A stretch of 64,000 nucleotides of DNA from assembly GCF_020733635.1 (NCBI RefSeq), contig NZ_JAJFZL010000001.1, positions 4,402,001 through 4,466,000 of the forward strand, given 5' to 3'. A program made the position numbers and the translations under genes. Every line of letters starts with the position of its first letter. The first letter of the stretch is position 1. Shown here in pieces: positions 1 through 8,831 of this stretch. Origin of the DNA: Nocardia spumae. Lineage in GTDB: Bacteria > Actinomycetota > Actinomycetes > Mycobacteriales > Mycobacteriaceae. The notes below the pieces were generated by a model, which was not told where the DNA came from, did not search any database, and worked only from the letters and a program-made list of their open reading frames with translations.

Positions 1-24
1 CTCGGGCAGGGACCCACTCTCCGG

Positions 25-1308
25 TCAGCGGGATCCGACGCGATGGTCGTCGCTACCGTCCACCGGGTGCACGGTGTGCAGGATCCAATCGCCCTTGGCA
101 TCGGATTTGGCGTGGTAGAGGGTCGTATCGGCGGCATCGAGCAGCCATTCCGGATCGGTGCCGGCGATCGGGGTGACCACGGCGCCGATGCTCGCCGAGA
201 TATGCAACCGATGACCGCCGACGATGATCGGCTCCGACAGGGCACCGCGCAGCCGATCGGCGACGGCGGTGACCCGCTCGTTGTCCGCCGGAGGAAACAC
301 CATGACCACGAACTCGTCGCCGCCGATACGCGTGACCAGACACCCCTGCCCGTCCAGGCTGTCGTGCAGCCGCCGGCCGACCGTCGCCAGGACCTGATCA
401 CCGGTTCCGTGCCCGTAGCGGTCGTTGACCTCCTTGAAATGGTCGAGGTCGGTGAAGCACAGTCCCATCCGATCGCAATCGCCGGCCGCCGCGATGACCT
501 GGCTGAGCTGTTCGAGCAGATGCCGGCGGTTGGGCAGGCCGGTGAGCGCGTCGTGGCGGGCCTGGTAGTGCAGCTGCTCCTGGAGTTGATGGCGCTCGGT
601 CACATCCTCACCGATCGCCAGCAGATAGTCCGGCTCGTCACCGGCCCCCTTGACGTAGGTGATGGCGAAGGCGGCCCAGCCGACGCTCCCGTCCGCGCGC
701 AGCAATCGCCGCTCGATCCGCGCGGTGCCCTCCTTGGCCGGGACGAGCTTGTCGTAGACCATCCGTCGGATCTCGTTCTGATCGTCCGGATGCGCGAAGT
801 CGTAGACCGAGATCCCGTACAACGCCTCCTGTGGCACACCGATCATCGCCGCCAGATGTGGATTGGCCTCCAGCAGGGCGCCGTCGGTATCACCGACCGC
901 GATGGCGATGGACGCGTGGTCGAACACGATCCGGAAACGCTTGTCGTACTCCGACTGGGCCGCGCGTTCGGCCACCGAGGCGTCATGGTGCCCCTGGCCG
1001 AGGGCGGCGAGTACCGCCGCCAGCCGCGGACCGGATTCGGGATGGTCGCAGTAATCGATCAGCCCGTACAGCACCGGCGCCGAGACGACGGGTACCCCGG
1101 GGTCGGTCAGCCGCGCGTGCGCCAAGGCGGCGCCCACTCGCGAGCCGACAGCGGGATCGAAGGTCGCGGCGTTCAGTCCGGCCAGAAGATCGCGCAGCAA
1201 CTCACGGAGCAGCGATATTTCTACATCAGTGTAGGGACTGGAATCCGCGAGCGAGGCCAAAGCGCGTCGCCACTGCTGGGCGAACGCGGTGTACTCCAGG
1301 TCGTCCAC
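25..1308 (-). CDS. PAS-GGDEF diguanylate cyclase
   Basis: Predicted cytoplasmic enzyme making cyclic di-GMP from two GTP. The 427-residue protein has an N-terminal helical domain of about 120 residues, a PAS domain (about 130-250) ending in the usual DVTERHQLQ linker, then a GGDEF domain beginning DALTGLPNRR. The catalytic GGDEF motif is intact at residues 329-333. The RxxD inhibitory site expected just upstream is missing, so product inhibition at that site is unlikely. The frame is open upstream to 1413, but I chose the GTG at 1308 because AGGGGA (1315-1320) lies six bases ahead of it. The N-terminal domain and PAS resemble those of the GGDEF-EAL protein at 32.4 kb. The terpene synthase gene lies upstream on the same strand. 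The signal sensed is not visible. Confidence 0.88.
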   Translation of the reverse strand: MDDLEYTAFAQQWRRALASLADSSPYTDVEISLLRELLRDLLAGLNAATFDPAVGSRVGAALAHARLTDPGVPVVSAPVLYGLIDYCDHPESGPRLAAVLAALGQGHHDASVAERAAQSEYDKRFRIVFDHASIAIAVGDTDGALLEANPHLAAMIGVPQEALYGISVYDFAHPDDQNEIRRMVYDKLVPAKEGTARIERRLLRADGSVGWAAFAITYVKGAGDEPDYLLAIGEDVTERHQLQEQLHYQARHDALTGLPNRRHLLEQLSQVIAAAGDCDRMGLCFTDLDHFKEVNDRYGHGTGDQVLATVGRRLHDSLDGQGCLVTRIGGDEFVVMVFPPADNERVTAVADRLRGALSEPIIVGGHRLHISASIGAVVTPIAGTDPEWLLDAADTTLYHAKSDAKGDWILHTVHPVDGSDDHRVGSR

Positions 1309-1452
1309 TACAACTCCCCTGCCCGGTTCGGGAGCCCGTCGAGGTCGGGCGTCCGGTAGTGCCTCCTCCGGCTGGTACCGCTCTGTACGCAACGCTAAAC
1401 GTCGCTGCTGCAAAAGTACTGCACGCCGGAATCCTCACGACAGGGAACACCT

Positions 1453-2574
1453 CTAGGCGTCGTGATCTTCCATGAAGATCGACCTACCTTTGTACCGGGC
1501 GGTCGTGCATTGCCACACCCAGCTCGCCTGCACACACTGGTCCAGATCCTCGAGATAGTCGGCGATCGTGTCGGTGAGCTCGCCGTTTCCGCTGCTCACA
1601 CAGTGCCGCAGCACTCGCGCCCGCAACCTGCGGAAGTGGGTCAGCCGGTCGCGTACGACGGTAGCGGCGGCGGCCACGGCATCGGTCAGCGTCGCGCCGG
1701 GTGTGTTGAGCAGCAGTATCGGAACAAGATTGAAATCGGAACGATCGACGATGCACTCCTTCTCGAAGGAGAAGACGTCGTTCATCAAGGCCCCGATCTC
1801 GGCGGTCAACCGGATGAGGACACGCACCTCGTCATCGAGCCCGGCGTCGCGGATCCGCTCCCACGGCAGGACCACCCCGCGCGCGAAATCGCAGAGCGCG
1901 ATCGCGGGGTACATACCGGAGATCTGATTGCGGAGTTCGATGTACTCGCCGACGCCGAGCAGATCGCGGCGCGCACTGGCGTTCTGATCGCGGATGGCCG
2001 GCTGCAGATGGGCGACGGTCAATTCCCGGAAGCGTCGTAACCAGACCGGATCGGACTGTTCGGCGATGATCGACAGAAATTCCGTGGCCGCGGCTTCGAT
2101 GGGGGCGGATCCTGGCGGAGCGGAATGCGGCGGAGTGTGGTCCGCCTCGAATAATCGGCACAGCCGGTCGACCTCGTGCAGCGCTCGCGCCTGCTGCGCG
2201 GGCGACAGATGGCCGAACTTCTCGCGGCCCACGGTGTCGTTGAGCCAGAACAGGATCGCGTTGTAGATCCCGATGGTCGTCATCCGCTCGGCGGTCGTGG
2301 CCCTCGGGTGCAGATAGGGCGTCATGCTGTTGTACTGCGCGCCACCGTTCTCCAGCCAGATGTCGTGGCCGCGGCAGAAGTCCTCGACCGCCGCGCAGGC
2401 CTGCTCGCCGAAGCGGTTCGGCGTGAAGTCACCGCAGTACTCGGCGATATCACAGTCCGCGGTGCTGAACAGTCTGCGCAACGACCAGCGCTGCCCCTGG
2501 TCGAGTAGCGCCCGATATTGCTCGTACATCTCGGTGAGTTCGGCTTGGACCTGCGGCGTGTATTTCTGTGCCAC
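1453..2574 (-). CDS. class I terpene synthase family protein
   Basis: Predicted Mg-dependent cyclase acting on an isoprenyl diphosphate. The 373-residue length suits single-domain bacterial terpene synthases. The second metal site fits the NSE consensus at residues 265-273 (NDVFSFEKE), and the C-terminal RY pair is at 360-361, six residues after a Trp. The first, Asp-rich motif is unusual: the expected helix end reads WLNDTVGRE (110-118), so the first Asp is Asn and the last acidic position is not where DDxxD would put it. The GTG start at 2574 is chosen because GGGAGA (2581-2586) lies six bases upstream; an ATG 42 bases further up has no such site. No prenyltransferase or P450 adjoins it, so substrate and product cannot be told. 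It could be an active cyclase with a variant motif or a diverged homologue. Confidence 0.8.
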   Translation of the reverse strand: MAQKYTPQVQAELTEMYEQYRALLDQGQRWSLRRLFSTADCDIAEYCGDFTPNRFGEQACAAVEDFCRGHDIWLENGGAQYNSMTPYLHPRATTAERMTTIGIYNAILFWLNDTVGREKFGHLSPAQQARALHEVDRLCRLFEADHTPPHSAPPGSAPIEAAATEFLSIIAEQSDPVWLRRFRELTVAHLQPAIRDQNASARRDLLGVGEYIELRNQISGMYPAIALCDFARGVVLPWERIRDAGLDDEVRVLIRLTAEIGALMNDVFSFEKECIVDRSDFNLVPILLLNTPGATLTDAVAAAATVVRDRLTHFRRLRARVLRHCVSSGNGELTDTIADYLEDLDQCVQASWVWQCTTARYKGRSIFMEDHDA

Positions 2575-3011
2575 AACAACTCTCCCGATCTGCGAACGCA
2601 AGCGCAAGCCGCCCAACGGCGGCCAGCTACCTCACAGCCAATGGTAGACGAGATTCTCGGGGATGGCCTGCGCGACACAATAATCCGTCGCCGGTCTTCC
2701 GCCGGCAGCCACGCCGTGAGCTCCTCTCGGGTCCGGGGACTGTCGGAGTGCGGAGGGCAGCCGTCGACGAGCCGGCCCGCGCGCCCTGGCCCTCCGCACC
2801 CACGGATCGGCGCCGAACCGAGCACCGAAAGCACAGGGCCGCAATATATTTCGATAGGCCGGCCGCCGTCCGTCACGGTCGGCTGTCGCGGTGTCACCGC
2901 GAGCGATTCACGGGCGGGCGCCCTTTCCGCTCGCCGCGGTATGCCGACCTCGCCGGAGGCGCCGGCCGCGCGGTGCGCCCAGGACAGCGGCCCCGGCACC
3001 CAGCACTTGTT

Positions 3012-3071
3012 GCCGCACGATAGCTCCGGCGCATGCCGCGCGATAGCTCCATGCGTGTGCCGCGCGACCGG
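3012..3071. repeat. spaced direct repeats, operator-like
   Basis: GCCGCACGATAGCTCC at 3012-3027 recurs as GCCGCGCGATAGCTCC at 3035-3050 (15 of 16 identical, period 23). A third partial copy, GCCGCGCGA, starts at about 3059. A period near two helical turns would place the copies on one DNA face, as for cooperative regulator binding. The regulator is unknown. Confidence 0.5.
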
Positions 3072-3073
3072 CC

Positions 3074-3101
3074 GTCATCGCGAGCCGGCACTCGCGACGA
3101 C
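3074..3101. repeat. inverted repeat, operator-like
   Basis: TCGCGAG (3078-3084) and CTCGCGA (3091-3097) form perfect arms around the spacer CCGGCA. Pairing resumes outside one mismatch (GTC at 3074-3076, GAC at 3099-3101). It lies about 200 bases before the GGDEF gene at 3307. It could be a regulator site or an RNA hairpin. Confidence 0.45.
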
Positions 3102-3306
3102 GGATTCGACAGCTCCCCCGCACCGCTATCAGATTCGCCGGGCCGGATTCGTCCGGAGCCTGAGCCGTCTGCCCGCGGCCCATATTCGCCCATCGGGCCG
3201 GAATGCCCGGTCTAGACTGCTCCGGATCAGCCGGAGAGATTTCCTGGAGTTCTCGCATTCGTGCGAGCGGCGGTGAGGCAACGCGGTCGGGACCAAGGGT
3301 GAGTCG

Positions 3307-4407
3307 ATGAATGACAGCAACACACTGCGGGCCTGGTGGAACGATCCGGTCGACTACCGCTGGCTGGTGCACACCCTGACCGCCAGATCGGCGCTGGGCC
3401 CGCTGAAGGTGCTGGTCGGCGTCGCGGGCGCCGTGATCGCGGTGATGGGCGCGGTGATCACGGGCTCACCGGTGGGACCGCCCGGACACCCGGGCATCGC
3501 CTCGACGGTCGGGGTGCTGTGCGGGACGCTGTGGGCCGTGCGCTGGTGGTTGCTGCGCTGGCCGGGCAGGGTCGAATCGCTGGTGCTGATCGGTTGCGCC
3601 GATGTGCTGTTCATCCTGGAGTTTCTTCAGGTGCCGGATCGGTTGTTCGCGGCGATGGGAACGGTACTGCTCGTGGTGACCGGCAGTTACCTGGGCTTTT
3701 TTCACAGTGCGCGCGCTTTGGCGGCGCATTCGGCATGGTCGCTGCTGTCGGTGATCGTGTTCTCGGTGCGCATCGTGACCGGGGGCGGCGATATCCGGCT
3801 GGCCCTCGCGGTCGCCTTGCTGTTGTTCGTCTCGGTGGTCAGCGCGTTACCCGCGTTGCAGATCCTGTATTGGCTGCTGCGCACCGAATCGCTGTCGGAT
3901 CCGCTGACCGGACTGCTCAACCGGCGCGGCCTCGAGATCCGCCTGCCGCGCCTGGTCGACCGGTACCCCGCGTTCGCCGTGATGACTCTCGATCTCGACC
4001 GGTTCAAAAACGTCAACGACACCTGGGGGCACCGCGTCGGTGACACCGTGCTGGTCCGAACCGCCCGGCGACTGCACGCAGCCGCGGGCGAGAGCGCGGT
4101 CGTGGCGCGCACGGGCGGAGAGGAGTTCGTGGTGGCCGCGCCGATCGCCGCCGCCGCGCACACCGAGGCCGAACGCATGCGCCGCGCGGTCGCCGAACCT
4201 CCGGAGACCGCGGTCGAGGTCACCGCGAGCGTCGGCGTCGCCGTCTACGACGCGACCATCTGTCCTCGCTGTCCCCGCCCGACACCGGACCGCCTGCTGC
4301 AGTCCGCCGACGCCGCCATGTACCGGGCCAAACAATCCGGCGGAAATCTGGTGGTGGTCGAACACCTCACCCCACCGCCGGACCACCACCACCCCGCGAC
4401 CGGATAA
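3307..4407 (+). CDS. membrane-anchored GGDEF diguanylate cyclase
   Basis: Predicted integral-membrane cyclic di-GMP synthase of 366 residues. About the first 195 residues hold five or six hydrophobic helices with short loops, and the GGDEF domain begins at LSDPLTGLLNRRG. The active-site motif is GGEEF at 270-274, a permitted variant. The RxxD inhibitory site is absent. A C-P-R-C pair near residues 319-322, in the loop after the SVGVAVYD strand, is unusual for the domain. The ATG start has a weak purine-rich site (GGGTGAG) upstream. A strong hairpin follows the stop. No partner sensor is encoded alongside. Confidence 0.87.
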   Translation: MNDSNTLRAWWNDPVDYRWLVHTLTARSALGPLKVLVGVAGAVIAVMGAVITGSPVGPPGHPGIASTVGVLCGTLWAVRWWLLRWPGRVESLVLIGCADVLFILEFLQVPDRLFAAMGTVLLVVTGSYLGFFHSARALAAHSAWSLLSVIVFSVRIVTGGGDIRLALAVALLLFVSVVSALPALQILYWLLRTESLSDPLTGLLNRRGLEIRLPRLVDRYPAFAVMTLDLDRFKNVNDTWGHRVGDTVLVRTARRLHAAAGESAVVARTGGEEFVVAAPIAAAAHTEAERMRRAVAEPPETAVEVTASVGVAVYDATICPRCPRPTPDRLLQSADAAMYRAKQSGGNLVVVEHLTPPPDHHHPATG

Positions 4408-4443
4408 CGCACGCCCGGCGTGGCGGTATCACCACGGGCAGGA

Positions 4444-4477
4444 CCACCGACACCCGAGCGCCACCGGGTGTCGGTGG
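4444..4477 (+). terminator. strong hairpin between GGDEF gene and ligA-like gene
   Basis: A 13-bp stem with an 8-base loop; the core arms are CACCGACACCCG and CGGGTGTCGGTG. It lies 37 bases after the GGDEF stop and 21 bases before the ligase start. There is no T-run, which is common for actinobacterial terminators. It could instead be a leader structure of the ligase gene. Confidence 0.65.
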
Positions 4478-4498
4478 GTCTCGGTAGCGTCTGGTGCT

Positions 4499-6490
4499 GT
4501 GGACACTGGGGAACGTATTCAACAGCTCGCGGATCGGATCGTGGTGCTGCGCGATGCCTACTATCAGGGCTCGCCGCTGGTCGCCGACGCCGAGTTCGAT
4601 GCGATCGAGGACGAGCTGCGCGGCCTGATCGAGGCGCATCCGGAACTCACGCCGGACCCGAATCCGCTCGAGCAGGTCGGCGCGCCCGCGGTGTTACACG
4701 CCCCGATCCGGCACTCGCGTCCGATGCTGTCGCTCGAGAAGGCGACCAAACCCGAACAGGTCGCGGCGTTCTTCGATCGCTTCCCCGGCCAGCCGGTGGT
4801 GGTGATGCCGAAGCTCGACGGGCTGTCGCTGGCGCTGGTCTACGAGGACGGGCAACTGGTGCGAGCGGTCACCCGAGGCGACGGCACCACCGGTGACGAT
4901 GTGACGATGCTGGTCCGCGCCCTGGTCGACGGCGTTCCCGAACGGATCGATGTGCCGGGACGGGTGGAGGTCCGCGGCGAGGCGGTGATGCTGCGGTCGA
5001 CCTTCGTCGCCTACAACGCCGCGCATCCGGACAAGCCGCTGATCAATCCGCGCAACGCGGCGGCGGGCACGCTGCGCGCGAAGGATCCCGCCACTGTCGC
5101 CGAACGACGCTTGCGGTTCTTCGGCTTCGACCTCGACACCGATTCCGGCGGCGCCGCGGTCGATCTGGAGGAAGGTTTGCGGGCGCTGGGGGTCGCGGGT
5201 GCGCAGATGCGGCTCTGCGCCGACGCCGGGCAGGCCCAAGCCGCGATCGGCGCGATCGAACAGGGCCGCAACGAGCTCGACTACGACATCGACGGCGCGG
5301 TGCTTCGCCTGGCCGACCGCGACGCCTACGCGGCCGCCGGAACTCGATCGAGCTCCCCGCGTGGCGCGCTGGCGTTCAAGTTCGCCGCCGAGGAGAAGAC
5401 CACCCTGCTCGCCGACGTGGTCTGGGATGTCGGCAAGACCGGCAAGATCGTCCCGGTCGCGTGGCTGGAGCCGGTCTTCGTGGGCGGCACCACGGTCACG
5501 AAGGCGACGCTGGCGAATCAGGAGGTGATCCGGGCCCGCGATATCAAGATCGGGGACACGGTGTTGGTGCGGCGTGCGGGCGATGTGATCCCGTTCGTGG
5601 CGGGTGTGCTCGACGCGTCCGCGCGCACCGGCGAGGAACGCGAGATCGTCGCGCCCACCGCCTGCCCCTCGTGCGGGCATCCGGTCACCGAACAGGGCAA
5701 CAGCCGGGAACTGTTCTGCACCAACGTCTCCTGCCCCGCGCAGACGGTGCGCCGGCTGATCCACTGGGCGTCGCGGGCGGCGGCCGACATCGAGGCCATC
5801 GGGCCGGTGTGGATCGAGCGGCTGGCCGAGGCGGGCATCCTCGAGCGCCCGTCGGACTTCTACACGCTCACCAAGGAGCGGCTGCTCGAATTCGACCGGG
5901 TCGGCGAGGTATCGGCCGCGCGCATGATCGATTCGATCGACACGAGTCGCGGTGTCGGCCTGCGCCGCGCGCTGATCGGCCTGGCGATCCCGATGGCCTC
6001 CGACGGCACCGCCGCCCGCCTGGCCCGGTCGGGCTTCGGATCACTGGAGGAGGTCGCCGACGCGGGTGAGGAACGGCTCGTGGCGGTCGAGGACATCGGC
6101 CCGAAGGTCGCCGCATCCCTGGTCGAGCACCTCACCCGGCTGCGCCCCGAACTCGAACGGCTGCGCGCCGCGGGCGTGAACCTGGACGTCCGGGAGGAGG
6201 ACCTCCCGCCGGTCGTCGCGGCCGGCGCCCCGCTGGCCGGTAAGACGGTGGTGATCACCGGCGCGATCAGCGACCCGCGCTCCGGGGAGAAGGTCGCTCG
6301 CCCGACCTTTCAGCGCCTGTGCGAGAAGGCCGGTGCGACCGCCGCGTCGTCGGTGTCGGCGAACACCGACCTGCTCATCACCGGCGCCGGAGTCGGCGAC
6401 AGCAAACTGACCAAGGCGGAGAAGCTCGGCGTCGAGGTCGTCGATCAGGGCGAGATCTGGGATCTGCTCATCGCCGCCAAGGTCGTCTAG
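4499..6490 (+). CDS. ligA: NAD-dependent DNA ligase, divergent LigA type
   Basis: Seals 3'-OH/5'-phosphate nicks using NAD. The full LigA layout is present in 663 residues: an N-terminal NAD-binding helical region with [15 protein letters not shown], the adenylation motif KLDG with nucleophile Lys105, [11 protein letters not shown], an OB-fold, a four-Cys zinc site (CPSC...CTNVSC), helix-hairpin-helix repeats, and a C-terminal BRCT domain starting GKTVVITGA. Several stretches differ from the usual housekeeping LigA; for example [15 protein letters not shown] stands where family members have DGVVVKV-type sequence. It may be a second ligase beside a canonical copy elsewhere. The GTG at 4499 ([10 protein letters not shown]) is the last plausible start before the conserved region; its ribosome site is weak. 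Its TAG overlaps the stop of the opposing gene. Confidence 0.88.
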   Translation: MDTGERIQQLADRIVVLRDAYYQGSPLVADAEFDAIEDELRGLIEAHPELTPDPNPLEQVGAPAVLHAPIRHSRPMLSLEKATKPEQVAAFFDRFPGQPVVVMPKLDGLSLALVYEDGQLVRAVTRGDGTTGDDVTMLVRALVDGVPERIDVPGRVEVRGEAVMLRSTFVAYNAAHPDKPLINPRNAAAGTLRAKDPATVAERRLRFFGFDLDTDSGGAAVDLEEGLRALGVAGAQMRLCADAGQAQAAIGAIEQGRNELDYDIDGAVLRLADRDAYAAAGTRSSSPRGALAFKFAAEEKTTLLADVVWDVGKTGKIVPVAWLEPVFVGGTTVTKATLANQEVIRARDIKIGDTVLVRRAGDVIPFVAGVLDASARTGEEREIVAPTACPSCGHPVTEQGNSRELFCTNVSCPAQTVRRLIHWASRAAADIEAIGPVWIERLAEAGILERPSDFYTLTKERLLEFDRVGEVSAARMIDSIDTSRGVGLRRALIGLAIPMASDGTAARLARSGFGSLEEVADAGEERLVAVEDIGPKVAASLVEHLTRLRPELERLRAAGVNLDVREEDLPPVVAAGAPLAGKTVVITGAISDPRSGEKVARPTFQRLCEKAGATAASSVSANTDLLITGAGVGDSKLTKAEKLGVEVVDQGEIWDLLIAAKVV

Positions 6491-7113
6491 CCCGCGGCGT
6501 GCTGCTGGTCGAGGGTCCGGTCTGCCTCGCTCACCGCCGCGACGGTGCGCTGCCGGCGACTCTCGACCACCAGCAGCAACGCCTGCAGCAGGAAGAACAC
6601 GCCGCCACCGGTCGCGTAGACCGAAAGCACGTCCAGACTGGGATCCGCGCCGGTGGCTTGGACGATGTAGAACGCACCGACCAGGACGGACAGCCCGCCC
6701 GAGATCAAGGTCGGCCACTGCCGACCCGATGCCGCGCTCCGGCGGCGCAGGCCGACGACCAGTTGCGCCGCACCGGACACCACCGCCCAGCCGCCGAAGA
6801 CACCCAGCACGGCGGGCACGCCACCGGTCACCCCGGCGATCCCGACCGCCACGGCGGCGAGGGCGCTGACGATTCCGTTGACGGCGGTGACGCGTCGTGC
6901 CGAAGGGTCGGCGGTCGCCGCGTGGTCGACGACGGACGACACCGCATCGATCAGCGGATAGCTCACGAGCAGGATCACCGCGATCGCGCCGAGCGTCTGG
7001 TGGGCGGAGGCGAACACCAGGGCCCAGATCACCGCCAGCACACCGCGAATGGCGAACAACCGGATGAGCGACGAGCGGCCGGACGCGGCAACCGAGGGCG
7101 TTCGACTGTTCAT
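6487..7113 (-). CDS. DUF308/HdeD-like multi-pass membrane protein
   Basis: A 208-residue membrane protein with about six hydrophobic helices, arranged like DUF308 (HdeD-type) proteins, with Gly- and Ala-rich helices and a short charged C-terminus. The biochemical function is unknown. The ATG at 7113 follows GGAG. Its TAG (6487-6489) overlaps that of the convergent ligase gene by two bases, so no terminator fits between them. The palindromic element at 7187-7211 lies about 75 bases upstream and shares an exact 14-mer with the promoter of the hydrolase gene at 20 kb. Confidence 0.75.
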   Translation of the reverse strand: MNSRTPSVAASGRSSLIRLFAIRGVLAVIWALVFASAHQTLGAIAVILLVSYPLIDAVSSVVDHAATADPSARRVTAVNGIVSALAAVAVGIAGVTGGVPAVLGVFGGWAVVSGAAQLVVGLRRRSAASGRQWPTLISGGLSVLVGAFYIVQATGADPSLDVLSVYATGGGVFFLLQALLLVVESRRQRTVAAVSEADRTLDQQHAAG

Positions 7114-7186
7114 GGGAGTACTCCGTTCAATCGTTGTGACCGGCTCCCACTGTCGCGCTGGAACAACTCGCCCGGCATCCGTCGAC

Positions 7187-7211
7187 CGACGTATATGTCG
7201 ACGTACGTCAT
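7187..7211. promoter_or_regulatory. overlapping palindromes, putative operator
   Basis: CGACGTATATGTCG (7187-7200) is nearly palindromic, and GACGTACGTC (7200-7209) is perfectly so. The 14-mer TCGACGTACGTCAT (7198-7211) recurs exactly at 21091-21104. The element lies upstream of the DUF308 gene and just beyond the end of the dehydrogenase pseudogene. A TetR-family binding site is a reasonable guess. Confidence 0.45.
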
Positions 7212-7240
7212 CGGCGGATTCAGCCGACCGCTGTACGGGG

Positions 7241-7994
7241 CTACCTCCCGGCCCCGGCCCGATCGTCGAGAAAATGGACGCCGGTGAGTTCTTCTGCCAC
7301 GGCCCACAGCCGTGCGCCGTGTTCGGGGTCGCTGGCGCGGGCGGAGATCCGGACCGGCACAGGTGGGCCGATGAGTTCGAAACGTCCACCGGGACCGTAG
7401 AAGTCGCCACCGCGAACGGCCGGATCCAGCGCCGCCCGCAGGATCGGCTGCGCGCCACCGGCCGGGCTCTGGGTGAACCATCCGGTGAGAGCGGCCGGAT
7501 CGGGGGCGGTAGACGAGCTGCACCAGCGTCCAGGCTTGCGCGGCGACTGCGGTGGGTGATGCTGCTGACGGTCACGACCCGGGCGGCCGGCGCGGCGGTC
7601 AGTGCCTGGATCAGGTGGCCCGTCAGCGCGAAATGGCCGAGAAAGTTGGTCCCGAAATCGATGTCGAATCCGTCGACGGTGCGGCCGGGCGCACTGGCCA
7701 TCACACCGGCGTTGTTGATCAGCAGGTCGAGACCGGCCATCGCTCGCGCACCCGCGCCGCGCACCCGGTGACCGAGCTCAGATCGACGGTGTCGATCCGC
7801 ACGGTGTGCACGTCGGCGGCCGGTGCGGTGGTCAGGATGTCGGCTCGTGCGGTCTCGGCCCGGGCCGGCGTGCGGCAGGCCAGCACCACGGTGGCACCCG
7901 CACGGGCGAGGGCCCGCGCGGTTTCGAGTCCGATGCCGGTATCGGCGCCGGTGATCACAGCGACCCGGCCGGTCTGATCGCCCGCGTCGGACAT
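7241..7994 (-). pseudogene. decayed short-chain dehydrogenase
   Basis: Remnant of an SDR of the retinol-dehydrogenase-like group. The N-terminus from the ATG at 7994 has an intact cofactor fold ([12 protein letters not shown]). A frameshift near 7740 moves the sequence into the frame reading [11 protein letters not shown] and later [10 protein letters not shown]. Near 7530 a second break joins this to a third frame carrying the C-terminus ([15 protein letters not shown], then [12 protein letters not shown]) up to the TAG at 7241. About 100 residues are missing at that junction, including the catalytic YxxxK. Two frame changes plus loss of the active site indicate a true pseudogene rather than a sequencing error. 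It sits next to a frameshifted TetR gene. Confidence 0.8.
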
Positions 7995-8209
7995 CGTCCA
8001 GCGCGGCCCGATCGTACTGTCGTTGATCATCTTCCGGGCTACTCCGAGACCTCGGGCTCCGGCCACGGCGGGCTGCTCCCGGGCGCGCCGGTCGATCTCC
8101 AGCCGGCTCGGCCGCAACGACTCCCTCTCGGCACGATCGAACTATTGCACCTGTTCCTCTCTCACCCGCTCGCGCCACGCCGCGCGCGGCAATCCTCAGG
8201 CGCCCAGGT

Positions 8210-8807
8210 CTATTCGTCGATGAGCAGGCGCGCGATCCGGGTCAGTCGCACCGCCATCTCGGAGTAGGTCGAATAGCCCATGCCCGCCTGGACCATCGCA
8301 CCGCTGACCGCGATGTCGAGCGCCTCCAGCACCGGGCCCGGGCACTGCGGCCCCACCGCCGCGCGCAATCGGTCGTTGATCGCCGCGCCGATGCGGGTAC
8401 GCAACTGCGCCACATCGGGATCGCGGCTCAGGACCGCGGCCGAGGCCGCGGTGCTCAGTTCGGGTTCGGTCGCCATCAGTTCACCCATCTCGGTGAACAC
8501 TTCCGCCAGGCGCCGCAACGCGCTGTCACCGGAAACCGGTGTCGCACACCATTGCCGGATTCGGTGCCAGTACGCCTCGGTCACCAGATGCTGTTTGGCC
8601 GAGAAGTATCCGTACGCCGTCGCGTGGGTGACCCCGGCCCGCCGGTGCGGCGATACGGCTGTGCGACAAGGAGTCCGGTGCGTCGACGAGCGGACCGGCC
8701 ACGGATACGGCCGCGAGAGTCGGCGTGTTACGCGAGGCAGGTGCCGCCGGCGAAGCACCGGCGCGGGTGAGGAGCGTGCCGACCGGCGGGCATCCCCGTC
8801 GACCACT
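8210..8807 (-). pseudogene. frameshifted TetR-family regulator
   Basis: The C-terminal ligand domain and the end of the DNA-binding domain read cleanly (AGVTHATAYGYFSAKQHLV, then ELSTAASAAVLSRDPDVAQ) to the stop at 8210. The first part of the helix-turn-helix lies in another frame (DSLSHSRIAAPAG), so a few bases have been gained or lost near 8645. In the C-terminal frame the N-terminus is an Arg/Pro-rich run unlike any TetR protein. The true start could not be placed. It probably once regulated the neighbouring dehydrogenase, which is also broken. A sequencing error is possible but less likely given that neighbour. Confidence 0.6.
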
Positions 8808-8831
8808 CCCCGCCCGCACCTGGCGAGGCGG

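Larger units (their letters stand above)
2575..3306. promoter_or_regulatory. divergent intergenic region, no credible gene
   Basis: About 730 bases between the divergent terpene synthase and membrane GGDEF genes. Open frames cross it on both strands, but their translations are Arg/Pro-rich and resemble no family, and none has a convincing ribosome site. The region holds an imperfect direct repeat and an inverted repeat (3012-3101, listed separately), so it is probably a regulatory region. No promoter hexamers could be assigned with confidence. Confidence 0.5.

Noticed and set aside
43..1359. 438-residue open frame on the plus strand
   Set aside because: It is antisense to the PAS-GGDEF gene; the composition reflects GC-rich third positions of the real gene and no family is recognisable.
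2518..3276. 252-residue plus-strand frame across the intergenic gap
   Set aside because: It overlaps the 5' end of the terpene synthase antisense, is Arg/Pro/Ser-rich, has no ribosome site and resembles no protein.
7110..7523. 137-residue Arg-rich minus-strand frame
   Set aside because: It is the wrong frame of the decayed dehydrogenase; the correct C-terminal residues appear one frame over.
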